DNA from: an uncultured Desulfobacterales bacterium
GTDB lineage: Bacteria > Desulfobacterota > Desulfobacteria > Desulfobacterales > JAFDCJ01
Direction: 5' to 3'
NCBI GenBank assembly: GCA_945787595.1
Contig: CALZJV010000494.1
Coordinates: 1-14,136 of the forward strand
Length of the DNA: 14,136 bases
Numbering within the stretch: the stretch's first letter is position 1; every line of letters begins with the position of its first letter. Below the pieces are notes generated by a model. The model saw nothing but the letters and a program-made list of their open reading frames with translations. It made no database searches and was not told where the DNA came from. The position numbers were made by a program, and so were the translations under genes. This document shows positions 1 through 6,474 of this stretch, in pieces.

Positions 1-971
1 AGTGAACGATAGTCGGCAGTTCCAAGTCCGGCTGCTTCAGCCATGCCGATGAATGGTAGATCGTTAAACCTTCTATCAAGTAATGTCGCTCCAAACGCAT
101 CCGCAGCCACCTGGTCGGTTCCAACAATCATCGTATTTGTCTGTTTGAGGTCTGACAGACTGCCGCCGGTGGGCCCATTGGTCATCATGCTCATGGTTCC
201 GTCCAGGATTACCAGGGACGGATTTACCATCATGGCCAGTTCCAGAATAATGGTATTGATGTCCTGGTGAAAAATGTTGCGGCGACCTCCCAACAGCCCA
301 TACCAGTTTTTCATCACCATGGATGCGCCACTGCGATGATGATCCTTAACCGGCGCCAAACCGATAACTTTGGTAATATTTACCAAAGGTTCGTAAAGTA
401 CCGGTCTGTTGCGGATCAATTTCGCCTGCGGCACCGTCAGGGATCTGAATAATTCATTGCGCGGCAATATGACTTTGGCGCCGGCACCGCGGGCCGCTTC
501 GGCTATACCGGTCAAGTTAAAGCAACTGGTAGGGTCATTGATGGGATTATCCGTGACCACAACCGAGGCAGCCCCCGCCCGATAACAAAGCGTCGTCATT
601 TCAGCAACGATTGCCGGATGGGTGGTTGCCGACAGCATCGCGGGAGATGCAAATGCGGCATTGACTTTGAGCAAGACGCGATCACCTTTTTTAATAAACG
701 TTTCAATACCGCCTAAAGATTTTATGGCCAGGCGTAAGGTGGCGATCCTGTCCTGCCCCTGGACGATACTCATTTTGGCTGCCAGACCCTCGATGGAGAA
801 ATCCGGCAGGCGAAGATCTGAAGGATTATCCCCCGGCCGGCCGGGGCCCTTGGCATCATGAAACCAGAAACCGGCAGCAGCGGCTGCGGCTATCGAGATC
901 CCGGCTTTTGCAGATCGGGACAGAAATTGCCGTCTGTTCAAAACACTGCTATGCGGGTCAGTATTCAGCAC
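1..971 (-). CDS. DUF362 domain protein with Tat-type signal, C-terminus beyond window edge
   Basis: The minus frame is open from about 971 to the window edge (about 323 codons), so the C-terminus is missing. The N-terminus carries NRRQFLSRS followed by an Ala-rich stretch, a good twin-arginine signal (RR-x-F-L), so export of a folded, possibly cofactor-bearing protein is inferred. DUF362 hallmarks follow: LLKVNAAFASP, an AGAASVVVTDNP strand-turn, VNITKVIGLAPVKDHHRSG, MKNWYGLLGG with a nearby HQ, and ILDGTMSMMTNGPTGG. The biochemical function of DUF362 is not established; some members have extra Fe-S domains and a redox role is often guessed. The GTG at 971 overlaps the end of the upstream gene and has AGAGG just upstream; a TTG at 941, directly before the RR motif, is the alternative start. 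It is probably co-transcribed with the DUF6599 gene. Family assignment is confident; the start is not. Confidence 0.85.
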   Translation of the reverse strand, partial: MLNTDPHSSVLNRRQFLSRSAKAGISIAAAAAAGFWFHDAKGPGRPGDNPSDLRLPDFSIEGLAAKMSIVQGQDRIATLRLAIKSLGGIETFIKKGDRVLLKVNAAFASPAMLSATTHPAIVAEMTTLCYRAGAASVVVTDNPINDPTSCFNLTGIAEAARGAGAKVILPRNELFRSLTVPQAKLIRNRPVLYEPLVNITKVIGLAPVKDHHRSGASMVMKNWYGLLGGRRNIFHQDINTIILELAMMVNPSLVILDGTMSMMTNGPTGGSLSDLKQTNTMIVGTDQVAADAFGATLLDRRFNDLPFIGMAEAAGLGTADYRS

Positions 972-1974
972 TCACCTCTTTTATACGATCATACAATCGA
1001 ATGACTAATTTTTTTGCCTGGTCGATGGTTGCAGCTTCCCGAACGCCGGCTATATACGCACCGTCGGAAAAAATGATTTCATAGGTATCCAGGATTTCGA
1101 CCAGTTGCGCATTCTTGATCGGAAGCTGGGTGTCTATGGCCTGTCCGCCGAAATTAACCAAAAAATCCCGATAATCGGTGGATAATTTCTCAGCATCATC
1201 GCCCGTCTGTCGCCGGGAGAAATACGCCATCAGGCCGGCGCCATCCAGTTCATATTCGGCGGTGTACACCTTGTCCAAACCTTCATAACCGAAGGCATCC
1301 GACGAGATCAAAGCAATGCTGTCTGCGACAAGATCCTTTTGCGGAAACAGCTCCATTTCATTGATGGTGGCAGCTTCTGTGCGGGTGTTGCGAATGAATC
1401 GCTCGGCCAGCAATTTCATGGGTTCGACGATCCGTTCGGATGCTTCGGACGCAATTATTTCTAAATAATAGCTGCCATGAATTAGAAAAAGAGCGTTGGA
1501 TGTCCGGTAAGAATGCGGTGTTATATCCAGCGAAACGCCATCTTCCCGTCGCTGGGCGCTGAACACCGAAAAGGCATTATGAGCGTTGGCCATGTCATAT
1601 ACAAAGACTTCTATCCACAAATCAGATGCACGTTTATCCTTAAAACGCTGACTTACCAGCCGGGCAAAACCAGCAGATAAATATAATTCCGCCTTACCAT
1701 TGATTTTATCGGATAGATTTTGAGTCTCAAAAGTCTCGCTGTCCGTGAGGGGCACCAGGCCTTGCGGTAACGGCTGAAAGGATTTGTCGGAGGACGGTGG
1801 GGAAGATCGGCTGATTTTGTCTGCCGTCGTCAAAAGGGCATCTTTTTGCAGCACCGCCGGATTGTAGTGGTACTGAGCTACAATCACTCCAGCCCCAATA
1901 ATGATGAGGACGGTTAGGATGGCCAGACTCGAAAATGTTTGCCGATTGCTGATGTGTTTGTTTTGCCGAATCAT
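958..1974 (-). CDS. DUF6599-like membrane-anchored protein
   Basis: About 338 aa from the ATG at 1974. One hydrophobic helix (about residues 14-33, SSLAILTVLIIIGAGVIVAQ) anchors the protein, followed by a low-complexity linker (KISRSSPPSSDKS) and a large soluble domain presumably outside the membrane. LSDKINGKAELYLSAGF matches the L-x-D-x-I-N-G-x-A-E-L-Y-L motif I associate with DUF6599 proteins; the family name is from memory and should be checked. Function is unknown. The gene lies directly upstream of the Tat-exported DUF362 gene and overlaps its likely start, so the two probably act together in the periplasm. The frame can extend upstream to a TTG at 2013, but no ribosome binding site supports it; the ATG also has only a poor one, so the start is uncertain by 13 residues. 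Confidence 0.72.
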   Translation of the reverse strand: MIRQNKHISNRQTFSSLAILTVLIIIGAGVIVAQYHYNPAVLQKDALLTTADKISRSSPPSSDKSFQPLPQGLVPLTDSETFETQNLSDKINGKAELYLSAGFARLVSQRFKDKRASDLWIEVFVYDMANAHNAFSVFSAQRREDGVSLDITPHSYRTSNALFLIHGSYYLEIIASEASERIVEPMKLLAERFIRNTRTEAATINEMELFPQKDLVADSIALISSDAFGYEGLDKVYTAEYELDGAGLMAYFSRRQTGDDAEKLSTDYRDFLVNFGGQAIDTQLPIKNAQLVEILDTYEIIFSDGAYIAGVREAATIDQAKKLVIRLYDRIKEVSAEY

Positions 1975-2162
1975 ATATGCCCATGAATATGGGGATGATC
2001 TGGTAATAACCAATTGAATTACGAATCCAATGGAATATAAGCTCCGGTTTACCTTTGAGACCTTTAAAAAATCCGGGGGTGCCGGTAAAAGTCCTATCCG
2101 AGTTTTGTGCTACAGGGTGCTATCATAATGTAATGAGTAACCTGTGTCAATTGGAAAGGAAC

Positions 2163-2308
2163 CTATCGTCCGCAATCCGTTTTCCTTTGTCTATCGGTTG
2201 AAATAAGCTGGCTCTTAATCTGTTCAGCATCAGTCCTTATCATATCAGGAAGTATTCCGATAACCTTGACCAATCGGGGATCGGTATTAATGTTAATTAT
2301 GCAGTTGC
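2163..2308 (-). pseudogene. Possible coding remnant ending against the 123-bp element
   Basis: On the minus strand a frame runs from the inverted-repeat element at 2309 to a TAG at 2163-2165. It translates to a protein-like sequence with pieces such as NTDPRLVKVIGILPD and RTDAEQIKSQLIST. The only ATG lies inside (2243), giving 26 residues with no ribosome binding site. It may be the 3' end of a small gene cut by insertion of the element, or chance. I do not recognise a family. Low confidence. Confidence 0.2.
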
Positions 2309-2431
2309 TAAGTCCATCGATTCGTAAATGCGGCCTCGTATTTACTCACTCAGGACTTAGTGCCGAGTGAGCAATTATTTTGAACTTGTCAATGCCTGTC
2401 TGTCATTGTAATTGCGAATCGAAGCACTAAG
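2309..2431 (+). repeat. 123-bp inverted-repeat-ended element, copy 1
   Basis: This stretch aligns without gaps to 13962-14084. The ends are imperfect inverted repeats: TTCGATTCG-type sequence at the left (2316-2324) and its complement CGAATCGAA at the right, with 15 of 18 positions matching over 2307-2324 against 2415-2432. Inside is a hairpin GTAAATGCG (2324-2332), loop GCCT, CGTATTTAC (2337-2345) with one G-T wobble. Next comes CTCACTC/GAGTGAG around a GGACTTAG core that is itself complementary to CTAAGTCC at the left end. No open frame is conserved between copies. It could be a miniature inverted-repeat element or a structured RNA or regulatory module. No clean target duplication flanks this copy (TTGCT against CTGCT, 4 of 5). 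Confidence 0.8.
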
Positions 2432-2455
2432 CTGCTGGTTTTAAATTTTTAACAA

Positions 2456-2486
2456 CCTCCTTTTCGGGGTGGCCTTGCGGCCACCC
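2456..2486 (-). other. GNRA-loop hairpin followed by an AAGGAGG sequence with no start codon
   Basis: Read on the minus strand, GGGTGGCC-GCAA-GGCCACCC (2467-2486) is a perfect 8-bp stem closed by a GNRA tetraloop. It is followed by CGAA and AAGGAGG (2456-2462), a perfect match to the anti-Shine-Dalgarno sequence. No ATG or GTG lies at a usable distance; the next bases are AT-rich and run into the repeat element at 2431. It resembles the leader of a gene whose body has been lost. On the plus strand the hairpin has no T-run, so a classical terminator is not supported. Confidence 0.4.
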
Positions 2487-2583
2487 TGAAACTTATGCGG
2501 ATTCCTTATTGTGAGTGTCAGAATACTTCAGAAACGCGGTTTCCGGCAAAATGAATTGAATATGCAGCTTTTCCCCTGAACCT

Positions 2584-3429
2584 ATGACTAATTATCAACG
2601 ACAATCCATCCTTTGCCCCAACTGCAGAAAACTTATCAGCGCGTCTGAGCCTAAATGCCCCTATTGCGGTATGGCCAATCCAGCCTCATTTTGGAAGAAT
2701 AATGTTTGGACCCGAGGATTTCGTGATCCGAGCAAATTCGTTAAGTTGATCATCTCGATAAATGTGGTCATGTACCTTCTTTCCATTTTATTTGATCCCG
2801 GAGCCACCAGTTTAACCCCACATCCGCTTATCTTTCTGTCACCTTCAGAACCCGTTCTCAAATTGTTTGGCGCCACCGGAATCATTCCCATTCATGAGTA
2901 TCATCGCTATTGGACCCTTGTCTCTGCCAGTTACCTTCACGGCGGGATATTGCACCTTTTTTTCAATATGGCGGCGTTTAATCAGCTGGCTACCGTTGTC
3001 AACCGGGAGTTCGGGGTCTATCGGATGTTTGCCATCTACACCTTTGGCGGCGTTGTTGGATTCTGGATTTCCTATATGGCCGGCGTATATCTGACTATCG
3101 GAGCTTCTGCCTCGGTCTGCGGGCTGGTAGGGGCTATCCTCTATTATGGCAAAAGCCGCGGGGGGGTATATGGTAAAAACCTTTACCGGCAAATTGCTGT
3201 CTGGGTGGTATTTCTCTTTATCTTCGGGTTACTGGTTCCAGGGATTAACAATTGGGGCCACGGCGGCGGAATTCTGGCCGGAATTATTTTTGGCTACCTG
3301 CTGGGGTATCAGGAGAAAAAAAGAGAAAATTTCTTTCATAGAACCCTTGCCGGCGTCTGTTTGATCGGCACGTTTTTGGTGCTTATCTGGGCTGTATCCA
3401 CTTCGGTTTATTATATTTTCCTGGGGTAG
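2584..3429 (+). CDS. Rhomboid family intramembrane serine protease with N-terminal zinc ribbon
   Basis: 281 aa. A treble-clef-like zinc ribbon is formed by C11-x2-C14 and C25-x2-C28 (CPNC and CPYC). It is followed by a rhomboid core of about six membrane helices, starting near residue 53. Conserved features are SYLHGGILHLFFNM (H119, H124, N128) in helix 2, the catalytic serine region GASASVCGLVGA (S175), and NNWGHGGGILAG with the catalytic histidine H226. Rhomboids cleave membrane proteins within or near the bilayer; the substrate here is unknown. The usual G-x-S-G motif reads G-A-S-A, so the oxyanion-side glycine is alanine, which may change or weaken activity. A further hydrophobic segment lies at residues 255-280. 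The ATG at 2584 lacks a good ribosome binding site. The gene stands alone and is convergent with thiL. Confidence 0.9.
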   Translation: MTNYQRQSILCPNCRKLISASEPKCPYCGMANPASFWKNNVWTRGFRDPSKFVKLIISINVVMYLLSILFDPGATSLTPHPLIFLSPSEPVLKLFGATGIIPIHEYHRYWTLVSASYLHGGILHLFFNMAAFNQLATVVNREFGVYRMFAIYTFGGVVGFWISYMAGVYLTIGASASVCGLVGAILYYGKSRGGVYGKNLYRQIAVWVVFLFIFGLLVPGINNWGHGGGILAGIIFGYLLGYQEKKRENFFHRTLAGVCLIGTFLVLIWAVSTSVYYIFLG

Positions 3430-3440
3430 GAGAAATTAAA

Positions 3441-3488
3441 ACTTTTTCCGAGACTACGCGCGGAAAAAGTGGTCGCTGCGGGGCAGCG
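3441..3488 (+). terminator. Two hairpins after the rhomboid gene, possible terminator
   Basis: ACTTTTTCCG (3441-3450) pairs perfectly with CGGAAAAAGT (3461-3470) around a 10-nt loop. A second hairpin, CGCTGC-GGG-GCAGCG, spans 3474-3488. They start 11 bases after the rhomboid stop codon. A proper T-run after the stems is absent (TTTAAT only), so intrinsic termination is plausible rather than shown; RNA 3'-end protection is an alternative role. Confidence 0.45.
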
Positions 3489-3495
3489 AATTTAA

Positions 3496-3523
3496 TATTG
3501 AAAATTGAAGATTGAAGATTTGT
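3496..3523 (+). repeat. Heptad microrepeat, GATTGAA family
   Basis: Four consecutive 7-nt units: TATTGAA, AATTGAA, GATTGAA, GATTTGT. The same family recurs in inverse orientation at 10665-10678 (TATTCAA twice) and in direct orientation at 11094-11121. A trace (ATTCAATCATT) also sits at the thiL stop codon. Confidence 0.7.
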
Positions 3524-3531
3524 GGATGTCG

Positions 3532-3653
3532 CTCTCCGAGGCGTAGGCGCTACAATCCCTACGAGCCGGAGGCTTCGCTCTGCCTTTTTTATGATCTTTT
3601 TTTAATACTTGATCCCGCCGGCTTCCGGCTCGTAGGGCCTACATCTCGGAGAG
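3532..3653. repeat. Long imperfect palindrome between convergent rhomboid and thiL genes
   Basis: CTCTCCGAG (3532-3540) is the exact complement of CTCGGAGAG (3645-3653). Further in, CCCTACGAGCCGGAGGC (3557-3573) pairs with GCTTCCGGCTCGTAGGG (3621-3637), 16 of 17 positions. The left arm carries about ten extra bases between the blocks. The centre is AT-rich and includes TTTTTT (3585-3590) and TTTTTTT (3597-3603). It may terminate both convergent genes, or be a small palindromic repeat that would recur elsewhere in the genome. Confidence 0.6.
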
Positions 3654-3670
3654 AGGCGGACCTTAAATAT

Positions 3671-4681
3671 TCAATCATTCTTGAAGTGGTCCCAGCCTTG
3701 GGGTGAAATCGGTTTGGATGTGCCGTCGCGATAGATAATCTCCAGCCGACCTGCCGCCGTTGTTTTGCCGATGCGATAAAGCGGCCGATTGAACTCATTT
3801 TGAAATTTTTGAGCAATTTCTTCTGCTTTTTCCGAAGCCACGGTGCACACCAGTGTGTAATCTTCGCCTCCGCTAAGGGCATATTCAAGCGGGTCAAATC
3901 CAAAAATGTCGCAAAATTTTTGCAGGGAATCTGAAACCGGTATTTCAGAGGCATAAATCGTGGCACCCAACCCACTTTGTTCTGCGATATGGCCAAGGTC
4001 GGAGCTTAACCCATCGCTGATATCAATGGCCGCCCGGATGCCGGATTGGTCTGCCAGAAAACGCCCTTCGCGAAGGTGGGGTTCAGGTAAAACATGCGCT
4101 CGGTAAAGGGCCTGCATTTCGGTGGATTCAACAGGGAGATTGTTTAGAATCAAGTGAAGTCCGGCCTTACTGTCACCGAGATATCCGGTTGAAAAAATGA
4201 TGTCTCCCTGTTCGGCTGCATCACGGCGCAACAACTTGTCTTTTGCAGCCGTGCCGTGAACGACAACATTGATGATTAAATCAATTTTGGAGCGGGTTGT
4301 ATCACCGCCCAGAATGTTGACATCGAATTTGGCGGCCAGGTGTTTCATGCCGTCATAAACAGCTTCGAGGTAATCCAGCGGACACTTTAGCGGAATGCCG
4401 ATGCTGACAAATGCCTCCCGGGCTTTGCCTCCCATGGCGGCGATATCGCTTAGATTAACGGCCAGGGCTTTATATCCCAGATCGAATCCGGAAATCGATC
4501 TTCGAATGAAATGAATGCGTTCAACCAGCAAGTCGGTGGTGATCAGAGAAACCTGATCCGAAGCTACGGTAAAAGCGGCAGCGTCATCTCCAATGGCCCT
4601 GATAATGTTGTCCGGTCGGATCAAACAGCCCCGGCTGATTTTATTGATGAAACCGAATTCCCCGATTTGTTTTAGCTTCAT
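3671..4681 (-). CDS. thiL: Thiamine-monophosphate kinase ThiL
   Basis: ThiL phosphorylates thiamine monophosphate with ATP to give thiamine diphosphate, the last step of thiamine cofactor synthesis, in the cytoplasm. From the ATG at 4681 the protein is 336 aa, normal for the family. Signature motifs occur in order: GDDAA (31-35), TTDLLVERIHF (48-58), NLSDIAAMGG (76-85), GGDTTRS (125-131), HVLPEPHLREGR (196-207), IDISDGLSSDLGH (219-231) and SGGEDYTLV (270-278). These include the acidic residues that bind metal and phosphate in the AIR-synthase-like fold. The frame extends upstream to a TTG at 4729, but family alignment and a GAGG about 11 bases upstream favour the ATG; the extra 16 residues do not look like ThiL. 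No other thi gene is in the window, and it appears monocistronic. Confidence 0.95.
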   Translation of the reverse strand: MKLKQIGEFGFINKISRGCLIRPDNIIRAIGDDAAAFTVASDQVSLITTDLLVERIHFIRRSISGFDLGYKALAVNLSDIAAMGGKAREAFVSIGIPLKCPLDYLEAVYDGMKHLAAKFDVNILGGDTTRSKIDLIINVVVHGTAAKDKLLRRDAAEQGDIIFSTGYLGDSKAGLHLILNNLPVESTEMQALYRAHVLPEPHLREGRFLADQSGIRAAIDISDGLSSDLGHIAEQSGLGATIYASEIPVSDSLQKFCDIFGFDPLEYALSGGEDYTLVCTVASEKAEEIAQKFQNEFNRPLYRIGKTTAAGRLEIIYRDGTSKPISPQGWDHFKND

Positions 4682-4855
4682 CGGTTTTGGAACCTCATGT
4701 TGCGCAGGATATAGCTCTGCTAAACCCAAAAAATCCCGATAATCCTGTAAATCCAGACCTGGTTGAATAGTTTACTGGTTGAATGGTTGATTAGGTAAAT
4801 TATAGTCATAATTTCAGAATGTTACGATAGTTGAAACATGAAGTGTCCAATTATT

Positions 4856-4967
4856 TTGCAAATATGGGATAAATCCATATTTACAACCACTTAACCAATC
4901 AACTAATCAACTTGCAAATATGGGATAAATCCATATTTACAACCACTTAACCAATCAACTAATCAAC
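4856..4967 (+). repeat. Exact 56-bp tandem duplication containing a hairpin
   Basis: Bases 4856-4911 and 4912-4967 are identical. Each unit holds AAATATGG-GATAAAT-CCATATTT (4860-4882 in the first copy), an 8-bp-stem hairpin. Each also holds a run of 8-nt units of the form CYAATCAA, which continues past the second copy to about 4975. Sequence at about 4762-4796 (GGTTGAATGGTTGATTAGG) is a partial inverse of this run. The rest of the 4682-5135 gap shows no gene. It also holds GGATTTACAGGATTA-like units (minus strand, about 4733-4757) and GTCTTGGTGGCTTAGTGGC at about 5089-5107. Confidence 0.9.
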
Positions 4968-5135
4968 CAATCAACAATATCTGAAATCCTGGTGAATGAA
5001 TGAAGAACACCAAGAAAAAGTCAAGTAAAATTTATTGGTTCCTTACCCATACTTGATTTGATGATTTAAAATACATATCATCCCTTCGTGTCTTGGTGGC
5101 TTAGTGGCAAAACTGTTATCTCCGGTTTATCCGGG

Positions 5136-5951
5136 TTAGGTGATCTCAATCGTTTTAAAAGCCCTGGCAACTTCCAAAACTGGGTCATTGTTGTGAATCC
5201 ACTGGCTGGCATAGTTCAGACAGTTGCAGATGAAGGTGGTATTTTCATACGTTTTCTGCTTGCGGTAATGAACGTGGCCGCTGATCGAATACTTCACCGA
5301 GTAGTTTAGTGCCAGTTCGCCGTATTGTTTGCTGCCAAGAAATGCATTCATATACTGCCACATGCTGTTCGCTGGCTGTACCGTAAAATCCATAATCGGC
5401 AGCACATGGGTAACCAAAATGATGTTGCTGCTCTTGCAGGCATCCAGCTGCTTCTCAAGCTTTTCATGGAAATGGCGGTGCATCTCAAGAGTGGATATTT
5501 CCCACACGGCTTTAATTTTATCTTGCCACAGCCGATCCTCTATCGTCATACGATCAAATTCTTCGACGGTATATCGCTGTGTGCCAAAAGTATAATCATA
5601 CCAGCCCAGATCCCCGATTACAACCCAGCCATCCGCCAACTCGGCGGGGCCATTGGCAAGATTGCCGCGGAATGTCTTCAGAGCATCATAGATATCCCAG
5701 GCAGTTTTGTCCGGATGATTTTCATTCCAAATGTCGTGATTGCCGGGGACAAAAAGGCATCGTACCCCGGAAGCCTTTTCGATGTCAGCCAGGGTCCGCA
5801 GGGTAAGTTCGTAGTCGTTGGCGACATCACCGGCAATAATCATTACGCCGATATCGGATTTTTTTATGGCCGCAACAATTCCCTCCAACACCTTATGCGG
5901 TCTGGAATGCTCAAGGTCGATATGAATGTCGGATAAAATACCAATTTTCAA
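5136..5951 (-). CDS. Calcineurin-like metallophosphoesterase
   Basis: About 271 aa. All five metal-binding blocks of the calcineurin-like phosphoesterase fold are present: SDIHID (D8, H10), AGDVAND (D42), PGNHDIW (N71, H72), VTHVLP (H182) and SGHVHYRK (H226, H228). An active two-metal phosphoesterase is therefore expected. There is no signal peptide or membrane helix, so it is probably cytoplasmic. The region between blocks 3 and 4 (about residues 110-175) is Trp/Tyr-rich and likely sets the substrate, which I cannot predict. The chosen start is the TTG at 5951, giving the family-typical (M)KIGILSDIH, with AAGAG six bases upstream; the frame could extend to a TTG at 5981. It stands alone between two repeat-rich gaps, so context gives no functional hint. 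Confidence 0.88.
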   Translation of the reverse strand: MKIGILSDIHIDLEHSRPHKVLEGIVAAIKKSDIGVMIIAGDVANDYELTLRTLADIEKASGVRCLFVPGNHDIWNENHPDKTAWDIYDALKTFRGNLANGPAELADGWVVIGDLGWYDYTFGTQRYTVEEFDRMTIEDRLWQDKIKAVWEISTLEMHRHFHEKLEKQLDACKSSNIILVTHVLPIMDFTVQPANSMWQYMNAFLGSKQYGELALNYSVKYSISGHVHYRKQKTYENTTFICNCLNYASQWIHNNDPVLEVARAFKTIEIT

Positions 5952-5990
5952 AATATACTCTTGCTTTCCCCGTGACACCAAGTGAACGCT

Positions 5991-6035
5991 CCTCCCGCAG
6001 AGCGGGAGGCCTCAGAAAGCCCCCTAAAGGGGGGC
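5991..6035. repeat. Two adjacent GC-rich hairpins
   Basis: CCTCCCGC-AGA-GCGGGAGG (5991-6009) is a perfect 8-bp stem with a 3-nt loop. It is followed ten bases later by GCCCCC-TAAA-GGGGGGC (6019-6035). They lie just upstream of the phosphoesterase gene. The pattern resembles REP-type palindromes or the subterminal hairpins of IS200/IS605-like elements, but no transposase frame is present nearby. Confidence 0.55.
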
Positions 6036-6062
6036 GAAGACTACTGCTCCGGTCATTTAATT

Positions 6063-6244
6063 CCGAAATCCGAAACACGAAACACGAAACAAATTCGAAT
6101 GACAAAAATCCCAATGACAAAAACCGAATACCAATAGGAAACTTACCATTTCAAAATAGTGTAACCCGTTATTATTATCGGGCTTTGTGCCTTTGTTTGC
6201 CTTCGCTTAAAGCATTTGAAAATTAGAATTTCGGATTTGTTTCG
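6063..6244 (+). repeat. Heptad microrepeat island, CGAAACA family, with inverse copy
   Basis: Units of 7 nt run from 6063: CCGAAAT, CCGAAAC, ACGAAAC, ACGAAAC, then degenerate units to about 6130. The inverse form (AATTTCGGATTTGTTTCGG) lies at about 6227-6245, and a further trace (TTCGATATTCGAATTTCG) at about 6350-6367. The gap 5952-6474 otherwise holds no recognisable gene. Confidence 0.6.
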
Positions 6245-6419
6245 GCCCGCCCTGGCGCGACTGCTGTCACATAACGCTCCATCATCCAAACGGGTAAGGC
6301 CGATTCAAATGCAGATTATCTTTGTTGTGCAGGTCTGGGCCAGGGCATTTCGATATTCGAATTTCGTATTTTTCCCAGTTTCGCTGTTTTCTCCCCGGGT
6401 CGGTAGAACCTTTTCGGGT

Positions 6420-6438
6420 CCACCACTAAAAGTGGTGG
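6420..6438 (-). terminator. Hairpin downstream of coaBC, possible terminator or REP-like palindrome
   Basis: CCACCACT-AAA-AGTGGTGG is a perfect 8-bp stem with a 3-nt loop, about 37 bases past the coaBC stop codon. No T-run follows on the minus strand (the sequence continues ACCCGAAAAGG), so Rho-independent termination is weakly supported. Confidence 0.4.
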
Positions 6439-6474
6439 CTTAATATCGGAGTTACGGTCTAGGCCCTGTCACAA

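Noticed and set aside
4856..4967. CRISPR-like array
   Set aside because: Only two units, directly abutting with no distinct spacers, and no cas gene in the window.
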